From NCBI RefSeq assembly GCF_021018895.1, contig NC_079364.1, positions 30,790,201 through 30,854,200 of the forward strand: a DNA stretch of 64,000 nt, written 5' to 3'. Below, one piece after another: positions 55,353 to 64,000 of the stretch. Position numbers and translations under genes: made by a program. The notes beneath the pieces are model-generated. The model was not told the origin of the DNA and made no database searches. It saw only the letters and a list, made by a program, of their open reading frames with translations. Positions within the stretch are counted from its first letter, which is position 1; every line of letters starts with the position of its first letter. The stretch comes from Seriola aureovittata (lineage: Eukaryota; Chordata; Actinopteri; Carangiformes; Carangidae).

Positions 55353-57752
55353 CCGGAGGAGCACGTCAGTCATGTTCAGGCAGTTCTCAAGCGCCTCCTC
55401 GAGAACTCTCTCTTCGTCAAAGCCGAGAAGTGTGAGTTTCATGCCTCTTCTGTCTCCTTCTTGGGCTACATTGTGGCTCCAGGTAGTCTGCAGATGGACC
55501 CGTCCAAGGTCTCAGCAGTCACGTCCTGGCCCATCCCTGACTCCCGCAAGCACCTGCAACGTTTCCTGGGGTTCGCCAACTTTTACCGCAGATTCATCCG
55601 CAACTACAGCACTGTCGCCGCCCCCCTCACAGCTCTCACATCCACCAAGGTGCCTTTCCACTGGACCTCTGCGGCTGATGAGGCCTTCCAGACTCTCAAG
55701 GCGTGTTTTACATCAGCGCCCATCCTTCAGGTTCCCGACCCAGACCGCCAGTTCGTTGTGGAGGTTGATGCCTCCGATGTTGGCGTGGGAGCCGTCCTGT
55801 CTCAGCGGGCTGCGTCAGATCAAAAGCTCCATCCCTGTGCCTTCTTCTCTCGTCGACTGTCCCCTGCTGAGAGGAACTATGACATCGGCAACCGGGAGCT
55901 GTTAGCCGTCAAGCTGGCCCTAGAGGTGTGGCGCCATTGGCTGGAGGGGACCAGACTGCCATTCCTGGTTTGGACTGATCATAAGAACCTAGAATACATC
56001 CGGACTGCCAAGAGACTGAACTCCCGCCAAGCCCGCTGGTCCCTCTTCTTCACACGATTCAACTTCTCCCTCTCCTATCGACCTGGATCCCGCAACATCA
56101 AGCCAGATGCCTTGTCGCGACAATTCAAGGGGGAGGGGGAGGCAAGGGAAGAGGCCGACTCCATCCTCCCGTATCCCTGTGTTATTGCTTCCCTGACCTG
56201 GGAGGTGGAGGAGAGGGTGAAAGCTGCTATGGAGAATCAACCAGGTCCTAGCGCCTGTCCCCCTAACCGTCTCTTTGTTCCTTCGGCTCTGAGGTCTGAC
56301 GTACTCCAGTGGGCTCACTCCTCCAGACTTACCTGTCATCCTGGAATACGGAGGACTTGTGATGTATTAAAGCAGCGCTTCTGGTGGGCCACGCTGGAAG
56401 AGGACACTCGTGAGTACATCAATGCCTGTCCTGTCTGCAGTCAACACAAGCCTTCTCATCAGTCCCCTGCTGGGTTTTTGCATCCCCTTCCGGTGCCTCG
56501 GCGCCCATGGTCCCACATCTCCTTGGACTTCGTCACTGGTCTTCCCTCTTCTGGTGGGAACACAGTCATTCTCACAGTGGTTGACCGGTTTAGCAAGATG
56601 GCACATTTCATTCCTCTCTCCAAGATCCCCTCTGCCAAAGAGACTGCTCAGCTGGTCCTGCTCCATATCTTCCGCCTCCATGGCCTTCCCACTGATGTGG
56701 TCTCAGACCGGGGCCCGCAGTTCACCTCCATCTTCTGGCGGGAGTTCTGCGCTCAGCTTGGGGCCTCCGTTAGTTTGTCCTCCGGTTTCCACCCCCAATC
56801 CAATGGCCAAGCAGAACGCATGAACCAAGAGATGGAGACAACACTACGTTGTATGGTGTCACGGAACCCCTCCTCTTGGTCCCAGCAGCTCCTGTGGGTC
56901 GAATACGCCCACAACTCCCTCACCAGCTCGGCCACTGGCCTCTCCCCCTTTCAATGCTGTTACGGGTATCAACCTCCACTCTTCCCGGCCCTTGAGGGAG
57001 AGGCCACCTGCCCCTCTGTCCAGGCCTTCATCCGTCGTTGTCGCCGCACCTGGATCCAAGCTCGAGCAGCCCTTCTCCGAGCCTCTGATCGCTACTCCTC
57101 ATCGGCCAACCGGCGTCGCACTCAAGCTCCGACTTACCAAGTGGGCCAAAAGGTTTGGCTCTCCACCCGGGACCTCCCTCTCCGGGTGGAATCCAGGAAG
57201 TTGGCTCCAAGATTCATCGGTCCTTTTCCCATACTGAAGGTCATCAACCCGGCGGCAGTGAGGCTTCAGCTCCCCCGGTCCATGCGCATCCACCCCACCT
57301 TCCATGTCTCTCGCGTCAAGCCTGTTTTGGAGAGCCCGCTGGTGCCCCCCACTCCTCCTCCACCGCCTCCTCGCCTTATCGATGGGGGTCCGGCCTACGC
57401 TGTTCGTCGCCTGCTGCGCTCCCGCCGTCGTGGTCGTGGGCTTCAATACCTGGTCGACTGGGATGGCTATGGTCCAGAGGAGAGGTCGTGGGTCCCTGCT
57501 GGTCACATTCTTGACCCTCGCCTCATCACCGATTTTCATCGGCAACACCCTGAACAACCCTCCAGGTCGACCTCCTCCGCTGGGGCTACACATCGGGGGC
57601 CATCCGTCCCTCCCATGCCTGTTGACTTGGAGGGAGAGGGGGTCTCTTCCTCCGAGGAGGACTCATCCTCGGATAACGAGGGTGCCCTCCTCCAGACCCC
57701 CTCCGCCCACCCGGCTGCTGTGATGGACTGGTCTGGCTCCGAGGAGTTTTAG
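55353..57752 (+). CDS. pol: Gypsy Pol, part 2: RT thumb, RNase H, integrase, chromodomain
   Basis: 800 codons including the stop. In order: the RT connection ([22 protein letters not shown]); RNase H with [25 protein letters not shown] and [10 protein letters not shown]; and the PDALSR linker. Integrase follows with an HHCC zinc domain (HPGIRRT ... CPVCSQHK) and the DDE core: Asp in SLDFVTGLP at 56526, Asp in VSDRGPQF, Glu in [13 protein letters not shown]-type segment (RFIGPFPI) comes next, then a chromodomain at about 57396-57558 with the aromatic [17 protein letters not shown] core. An acidic Ser/Glu-rich tail ends at the TAG at 57750. All catalytic residues are present. The chromodomain is expected to guide integration to particular chromatin, as known for chromoviruses. 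Confidence 0.95.
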   Translation, partial: PEEHVSHVQAVLKRLLENSLFVKAEKCEFHASSVSFLGYIVAPGSLQMDPSKVSAVTSWPIPDSRKHLQRFLGFANFYRRFIRNYSTVAAPLTALTSTKVPFHWTSAADEAFQTLKACFTSAPILQVPDPDRQFVVEVDASDVGVGAVLSQRAASDQKLHPCAFFSRRLSPAERNYDIGNRELLAVKLALEVWRHWLEGTRLPFLVWTDHKNLEYIRTAKRLNSRQARWSLFFTRFNFSLSYRPGSRNIKPDALSRQFKGEGEAREEADSILPYPCVIASLTWEVEERVKAAMENQPGPSACPPNRLFVPSALRSDVLQWAHSSRLTCHPGIRRTCDVLKQRFWWATLEEDTREYINACPVCSQHKPSHQSPAGFLHPLPVPRRPWSHISLDFVTGLPSSGGNTVILTVVDRFSKMAHFIPLSKIPSAKETAQLVLLHIFRLHGLPTDVVSDRGPQFTSIFWREFCAQLGASVSLSSGFHPQSNGQAERMNQEMETTLRCMVSRNPSSWSQQLLWVEYAHNSLTSSATGLSPFQCCYGYQPPLFPALEGEATCPSVQAFIRRCRRTWIQARAALLRASDRYSSSANRRRTQAPTYQVGQKVWLSTRDLPLRVESRKLAPRFIGPFPILKVINPAAVRLQLPRSMRIHPTFHVSRVKPVLESPLVPPTPPPPPPRLIDGGPAYAVRRLLRSRRRGRGLQYLVDWDGYGPEERSWVPAGHILDPRLITDFHRQHPEQPSRSTSSAGATHRGPSVPPMPVDLEGEGVSSSEEDSSSDNEGALLQTPSAHPAAVMDWSGSEEF

Positions 57753-57819
57753 TCCCTCCTCCTGGCCCCCTCCTCCCACCCGGCTTGGTGCGTTTTTGGG
57801 ACGTCGGGAGCCGTCCCTT

Positions 57820-57830
57820 GAGGGGGGGGT
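57820..57830 (+). other. Gypsy polypurine tract
   Basis: GAGGGGGGGGT ends two bases before the 3' LTR. This is the expected position and composition of the plus-strand primer for reverse transcription. Confidence 0.85.
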
Positions 57831-57832
57831 TC

Positions 57833-58546
57833 TGTCATGGTTTGTTCTCCATACATACCTGCCTTCAGTTGTTTTCCACTCATCACTCCCTTGCTCACCC
57901 CATCTGCCAGCCACACCCACCTCGTCAGTCACTTCATTCACCTGTTCACTCAGCTGCAGCTCTTCAGCAATCAAGCCTGGTTAAAAGCTCCACTCTCCTC
58001 CACACTCACTGCCAGATTGTTCTTTGTTCCCATGAAAGACTTTCCAGCGTTTACTCTTCATCTGATCTCCCGGTTCCGACCCTGCCTGCTCCCGACCTAC
58101 CCGCCTCGTCTCTGCCCTGGTAATTACTTCAGCCCTTCTGTTTTTGACCACGATTCTGCCTTGCCTCTTCCTGGTCTTCGTCTGCCTGTTCTCGGGGCTG
58201 CTCTGAGTCCTCCACCTCCACTGCTGCAGCGTGTGAGTTCTCCTCGTTTCCCCATTGATCATCGCTGGGACAGAGTCCTCATCTCGACCATCGTGAGTGT
58301 TCCTGGGTTACTCACCTGCTGGTTTTTCGGTCCTCTGCCTGGTTCCGACCTACCCTCTGCCAGGTACGGCTGCCTCATCCACAGCTTTATTCTGGGCCCT
58401 CGGATTTTCCCCAAGCCCCTCAAAGACTGCCATTCGCCTTTTGAATTGAACTGTGTTTACTTACCTGCATCTAATAACAATAAAAGTCATTACCAATCAT
58501 CGGTCCTAGTCGGTGCTGCTTTTGGGTCCAAACCTCACCCATTACA
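57833..58546 (+). repeat. Gypsy 3' LTR
   Basis: 714 bp, the same length as the 5' LTR. I found no difference when reading the two in parallel. AATAAA at 58479 is the likely polyadenylation signal of the element's transcript. The open frame that crosses it and reads into flanking DNA is not a gene. Confidence 0.97.
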
Positions 58547-58552
58547 CATAAC
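58547..58552. repeat. Gypsy target-site duplication, right
   Basis: CATAAC, matching 52573-52578. Confidence 0.85.
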
Positions 58553-60250
58553 GGGACAGGTGATGCCTGTCAGATCTAGTTTCAGTTCTGTCAGAGAGAG
58601 AGAGAGGAGACACAGTATTGTTTGACTATGGGGTTAATGGTGCACAGCCTCTCCTCAAGGCATTCATTGTGTTGCACTTTGCTGTTCATGTGAAAACTGA
58701 TATAAACTTGAGAAAGAGAGAGAGAAGATAGAGAAGTTCAGACCTTGACTCTTCACTCACCTCCACACAAAAATGATTAACGGTTAAAAATTGGCTCAGT
58801 TCTACAAAATGTAATCTCTAACCTCTCCCCTCCACTGCTCATGAATCAGTCTTTTATACTTAGTCATGGATATTTCTTACTTCTCTTTTTCAGCTGTTAC
58901 TGACTTGTTACCAAAGAACCATGTTTTTTTTAGCAGTTTTCTTTTTTTAAACTGATTATTCAGCAAGAAAACTTTCAACCCTTCCAGACCTTAGAAGCGC
59001 TCTAACATCTCTGGCATCTAACAGAGCACAAATGATTAGACTTTTACTTACAAACACAAGGTGCCTTAAAAGATTTGCAGCATAATCCATGAGTCTTAAA
59101 ATGGTTGTTAAATACAATCAGAACAATCATTTCCCCCAATTTTTCTGTCGGGTTCAGAAGTAGATACCCATTTATTTTATAAATAGATGGACAGTAAATC
59201 CTGGGTTCTACCCCCAAATGTCTGCACGCATGAAAACCACATAGAACACCTGGAGTTGATGCTTTGAATTGTTGTTCTGAGTTTTTCATACTGGGTTACA
59301 AGAAATGCTACATATACAGCCTATGTCCAAAATGACTACATGGTCCACAGCCGTTCCTGCTCTGACTTGAGTGGGAGGTTAGATAAGCAGCTTTGGATCC
59401 TTGTACCTGTCCTGGGTTTGTCCATCATCTCAAGTGGCAGTGGAGACAGCTGTTGCACTTTTACAATGTTGACCATGCAGACAAATGTAGGTGTTCTTCA
59501 TTTTTTCCTTCACCAACAGTGACAGTGTGGACAGACTTCAAACCAACTCCCACTATTGAATGAGATATAAATCAGATTTATATTATATTTCTTTAAATAT
59601 TAAAGCAAAACATCTGATAAAGTGGCAAACCTTGTGCGAAAACATCTGGATTATTACAGCTGATTAGAGATGTAATGGTTTCTGTGTGGTTCTGTTGTTG
59701 TGTGAAGAGAGATCACTGGTACATTTGACATATTGTTGGTTATATACTGTGTGTGTTCTCCTGATTGTGGTGGTCATGTATGAGCATACCGCCCCCTGAC
59801 CTCTGACCTGGTGATTCTTATGTTCAGGCATGCAGCCCCTCCCAGTGCAATATCCTCCCCCCTTCCTTCTGTGCTGCTGGACTGGATGGTCTCCCTCCAC
59901 GACCCCCCCTCTCTGTGCAATTCACAGCAGCTCACTGTTTTGAGGTTTTACAGTGTAACATGCTCTTCAGTCTGAGTGGTCATACATGTGGTTACAGTGT
60001 GTGATCTATATGAGGTTTTTTCAGCCACAGTTCTTAATGTCTGTGTACATTATTTCCACCTGTGCAGTGAATGAGTTCATCTGTACCACAGTGCTTCTGC
60101 CCTCTGACTCTTTACATGATGTTATTCAGCCCCAGCCCGTCTCTGAATTGCCGCCCCCTGCTGAAGCCCAGTGGCCTGACAAGGCGTGCTCAGATTCCAC
60201 AGTGGACACACCCATTCAAGTGCCTTTCATTCAGCTGCAGGGTGTCACCA

Positions 60251-60395
60251 ATTAGATTAGATTAGATTAGATTAACTTTATTTATCCCACAACTGGGAAA
60301 TTCATTTACCACAGCAGAAAATAAACATCTATAGAATAAAACATCTATGGAAATATACAACAAAAATATACCAGATATACACTAATAAATACAAT
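60251..60395 (-). repeat. LINE 3' end with (TAATC)n tail, copy 2
   Basis: The reverse complement is nearly identical to 15154-15289: TTTCCATAGATGTTT, CTGCTGTGGTAAATGAATTT, CCCAGTTGTGGGATAAATAA, then a TAATC tandem tail. The short length and the tail indicate 5'-truncated retrotransposition. Confidence 0.7.
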
Positions 60396-60984
60396 ATACA
60401 CAATACACACGATATGTACATGAAAAAGTGCAAGTTTGCACATGGTCAGTGACAATAAATAACAATAGATGCTGCTTTGTTCCCAAAGCCACAGTCACAC
60501 ACTGCAGAGTCAGGTTTCTTTGTGTAGGCCATGGTTTGCCAGACTTACAGTAGTAAGTTTAGTTTTCATTCATGTGAAGTTCAAGCAGGAAGACAACTGT
60601 GAGCGAGCCTTATCTCGTCATCACACTGACGCTCCACCTCTCCATTATTATCCACTGATTCCAGTGGGTTCTGTCCTATCCAATGATGATCTTAGCTGAA
60701 GAATATTTAAACCACCTCGCAATGTTCACTCTCGCTGCTGTCACTGCAGTCTATACTGCTTGCAACTTTGCCGCTCCACCACCCTACCTCCACCAGTATT
60801 AAGGCCTCTCCCTCGGGGATCTCAGATTAATTTCTACATAGGGCTCTATCCTTATACGTCTCTTTAGTTGATGGGGTCAATGTCAAAGCCTTTTTAAAAA
60901 AGGTTTGCAACACTAAGCAGTGGAAAACTCAAAATACTTGAAACATTTAAAAGTCTGCATAGAGTCTGTACCACTTAGTATACG

Positions 60985-61090
60985 GGTTTGAATCCAGCCC
61001 GGGCCCTTTGCTGCATGTCACCCCCCCCTAACTTTCCTGTCTCTCTTTCACTGCAACTGTCAGATTAAATGCTTCTTAAAACTGCCCCAA
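60985..61090 (+). repeat. tRNA-derived SINE, truncated copy
   Basis: Starts at the B-box GGTTTGAATCC (60985-60995), followed by GGGCCCTTTGCTGCATGTC and a pyrimidine-rich stretch, exactly the body of the family. The A-box half is not clear. Confidence 0.65.
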
Positions 61091-62234
61091 AATACCTTTG
61101 CACCTACTGCACCCAGTATATATCAAGGTTAAAGACACTCAAACATCCTTCTCTCATCTTTAACCTTCTCTGCAACACATTTTAAACGTCGACGTAGCGG
61201 ATGATACGGTACGGCTGTCGACCTATTGCTTATCTGTTCATTTTGACAGACTATGTTTGATCGTGATTATACAGCCTCATGATTTGATTACTGTCACGGC
61301 AGCAGCTTGGATGTGACTTTAACCACTGGGTTATTTCCATGTCCTGTTGTCTGAAAACAAAAGCACAAATATGCGTCAAATAGAAAAACCACACTGTGAA
61401 TTCAGCTGCTTTAAAACGCAGTGGAGGTATAATCATGGAGGACAGAACAGAGGTTTGGGCAGACACTCATTATCTGTCAGAGGGTCTTTTTATTTTCTTG
61501 TGAGATTTAGTGTAAAAGGACGTAATTGAAAAGAGCTGACTTATGAAGGTGTCCGTTTTTAGAACCAGTCTATAGTCTTTAGTTCTTTATGTTTGAACCA
61601 CAGAGATGTCGTTTTTCATTCATCTGTTGCAGGTGAGCTTGAAGTGCTGTGCTTCACTCATACGTCAGTGCATCTTGGGAGGACACATCACTTGTAAACA
61701 GCTATAGCAGCTCATGCTAACAGACCTCAGGGAGCTCTGGTTGTGATCGGTAGTCAGAGGTCAGAACATTCAGAGTATCTCCTGACACTGAAATGACAGA
61801 CAGCAGCAAATCTGTGTGTTTACTCTGGAGCCGCCCTTTGGTCCGCTGAGACAAAAAAACAGCCACGTGTAAATCTGAACTCTTGGTTATCTAGTCCATG
61901 CACACAGATTAGTAAAGAGCACAATAAATGCAATGTTACACATTGAAGGCTGTGAAACGTCCAATGCCAAACAAAATATAACATCAAATCTACCCTTAAA
62001 TCTAGAGAAACTGGGTGTTGAAATGCTCCCTTCCTTGTTCTCTGAGCCTTGTGGGCCTCCATAGTTTACACTGTGTTTATGGCCAAATGTTAACAAAATA
62101 TGCAGTATATAAAGTTTAAAATTATATATAGAGGAGTGCATCATCATCATCATCTTAAGCTACTCTGGGTTTCTTTCATGATTTAACTATTGGTGAGTCT
62201 CTCTGTATTCAGTATCTTAATTAATTATCTTGTA

Positions 62235-62310
62235 GAAGCCCATTTTGCAGCAATTACAGCTTTGGGTCTTCTTGGTTAAGTCTCTACACAGCTGGATTTG
62301 GGCAGTGGTC
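62235..62310 (+). repeat. Tc1-like transposon fragment
   Basis: CATTTTGCAGCAATTACAGC, TTTGGGTCTTCTTGG and GGATTTGGGCAG follow the order of the 3' part of fish Tc1 transposase genes read in reverse. No terminal repeat is visible. Confidence 0.55.
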
Positions 62311-63501
62311 AGCCTCAACCAAAAGAGGAAAAATGCAAATACTGGCTTAGTAACATTAGCCATGGGTACATTTAGATTTAACAGTTGAAGGAAGTATAAC
62401 CACGTTTCTGAGGTCGGGTCTTCTGGAGAGCTTTGTGCAGTCACCGAAGCTAAGCAAGCTGCTGCTGGATGATCAGTCAACCCATCCAAATTGTAGACTA
62501 CCTGTTTGCTTAAAGTCACATTCCTTTTTTCTAATTTTCCTGATGTTAAATACAAATGATGTGACGTGTGTGTGTGTGTGTGAAGGATTTGAAGAGGTTT
62601 AAAGGCACTCTTCACAGAGCCAAGCTGTGTAATGTAAAAAAAACAAGTAATGCAATGAAATTTTACAAGTTTAATAACGATAATATTTATAATAATAATA
62701 ATGATAAGTAGACTCACTGGGAAGTATAATGGAGTCCAAACACACAATTTGGACCTGGAGACTCACTGACCCTGAATTATTTTTCCTCTCATGGGTGATA
62801 AAGTTTGACGGTTTATGTAACGTCTCTTTTCTATCAGTGCAGCTCAGGATAAGATGATGTGACGTTCTGAGCACGAATATTAAATCTTTTTTGACAATCT
62901 GGCACAATGATCAAAAACACTAATATTTCATCTTTCTACTTTTTGTCCAGATTACAGCCTTCCTGCAGGAAAGACCTTCAGCCATGGTTTCAGTTCCAGA
63001 TCCATGATACACACACCCAGCCGCGTCATGGCTGTGAGTACCACCTGCCAGTACTGTATTACACCATGATACATGCGAGAAAACATTATTGAATACCCAT
63101 CCAGCACAGATCAGTGCAAAATACATATAAAGGTATGGGACAAGTTTATCGTAGCTCAGGACAAAGACAGGAAGCAGGGGAAACCCAGCAACTCAAAGAT
63201 TGTCCATGAACAGTCTTTGTCTTGGTATTTTATACTGTGTACTGAGTTTCACTACGCGGCTCTGTGAGGACTCACTGTAGTCTCCCAGCCAGAAAACTCT
63301 AAGCTTGATGGATGGTGTTCTTTGTGGAATTTAATCTTGCAGTCCAAACAGAAGCAAGAATCAGGTTTTGAGGTGATAACCAACTAAACAGTAGGAGTTT
63401 GGCTGTGATGGACTAAAGTAATGATCAATGATTGTTCAATGATTACTCTGGTTCATTACATTTTCTGACTTATTTTTGTGATTTTTTTTAAGTATATTTT
63501 T

Positions 63502-63678
63502 TGGGGCTTTTTATGCCTTTATTAGATAGCACAGTAAAGAGAGACAGGAAATGGGGAGGCAGAGAGAGGGGGAATGGCATGCAGTAAAGGGCCGTCTGAT
63601 GCAGGATTCGAACCGGGGCCGACTGCAGCGAGGACTGTGGCCTCTACATATGGGGCGAATGCTCAACCTACCGCGCCG
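63502..63678 (-). repeat. tRNA-derived SINE, third copy
   Basis: On the minus strand, GGTAGGTTGAGCATTCG is the A-box region. GGTTCGAATCC (complement of 63604-63614) is the B box. GGCCCTTTACTGCATGCC, a CT-rich part and the AAAAAGCCCCA end follow. The + strand copy of the B box resembles a tRNA T-arm but there is no tRNA cloverleaf. Confidence 0.7.
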
Positions 63679-64000
63679 TAGCCTGGTCCGTAGCCAGGAT
63701 TTTAGAAATGCTAGGGTCATGTGTTGAAGTCCCTCCAATGTCTCCTGCTTAATTATTTGGATTATTCAAATTCTATTTAGTTAGTAAACTGTTTGTGTAA
63801 ATTCATTCCCAATTATGAAGACTAAAGACAGTTTTAGACTGTTATTTCAACAAGACCTTGCTGACAGGAAAACTTGAGCTGTGGTATTTCCAGTTTGGCA
63901 TGCTGCCGACAGAAATCCCCGTCGGCGAAGTGGAAAAGCCAAAAGGAAGGATCAGCAGGAGTGAAACAGTGGCTTGGACTTGATGATGCTGAAGTCCTGT

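Larger units (their letters stand above)
52579..58546 (+). mobile_element. Ty3/Gypsy chromovirus retrotransposon, 5,968 bp
   Basis: A full-length LTR element: 714-bp direct LTRs, gag with a zinc knuckle, pol in the order protease, RT, RNase H, integrase and chromodomain, a polypurine tract and a target duplication. Integrase after RNase H places it in Ty3/Gypsy; the C-terminal chromodomain places it among chromoviruses, which are common in fish. There is no envelope gene. Two single-base frame breaks (gag near 54109-54114, RT near 55352-55354) make the copy non-coding as written. It has higher GC and C-rich codon use than its AT-rich surroundings, as expected for an inserted element. Confidence 0.97.
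58553..64000 (+). other. pkp3: Presumed pkp3 intron 1, right part
   Basis: No exon recognised. It contains an LINE 3' end (60251-60395), two tRNA-derived SINE copies (60985-61090, 63502-63678), a Tc1-like fragment (62235-62310), a short GT run near 62565, and AT-rich DNA in which I see nothing supportable. The next pkp3 exon should be large, yet no long conserved open frame occurs. Confidence 0.5.

Noticed and set aside
57099..57593. 164-codon minus-strand frame and several others opposite pol
   Set aside because: Shadows of the GC-rich pol coding sequence.
63604..63614. Possible tRNA gene suggested by a T-arm/B-box-like sequence
   Set aside because: No acceptor stem or anticodon arm could be folded. 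The sequence belongs to a SINE family with three copies.

Overview
The window looks like nuclear DNA from a teleost fish. It is AT-rich and intron-dominated, with vertebrate GT-AG splicing, CA/GT microsatellites and a typical fish mobile-DNA mix: Tc1-like and hAT-like DNA elements, TTAA-flanked MITEs, tRNA-derived SINEs, LINE 3' ends, a chromodomain Gypsy element and a Penelope-type fold-back unit. The species cannot be named from the sequence.

Two host genes are supported, both on the + strand. (1) A CD81-type tetraspanin fills the left half. Seven coding exons (10509-31978) encode 217 residues, from the end of transmembrane segment 1 to the C-terminal SPVY. The first coding exon was not found and is presumably left of the window, so positions 1-10508 are read as intron 1. 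Intron 2 is 13.9 kb. (2) A plakophilin first coding exon, best matching pkp3, lies at 44127-44337. No later pkp3 exon was recognised, so 44338-64000 is read as its first intron. The 12 kb between the genes holds only repeats and low-complexity DNA.

The most complete mobile element is a Ty3/Gypsy chromovirus at 52579-58546 inside the presumed pkp3 intron. Its two 714-bp LTRs show no difference by eye, and it has a 6-bp target duplication, a polypurine tract, a gag with a zinc knuckle, and a pol with protease, RT, RNase H, integrase and chromodomain. Two one-base reading-frame breaks at C-runs interrupt gag and RT, so it is young but, as written, not intact. A fold-back DNA element (52215-52547) sits 31 bp upstream.

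The most unusual structure is a 504-bp unit at 18743-19246 in cd81 intron 2. It has two 138-bp inverted arms differing at two positions, each carrying a recognisable hammerhead ribozyme core. It also has a 40-bp one-sided tail and a 10-bp direct repeat at its borders. This fits the architecture known for Penelope-like elements (inverted pLTRs, tail, hammerhead motifs) but without any reverse transcriptase.
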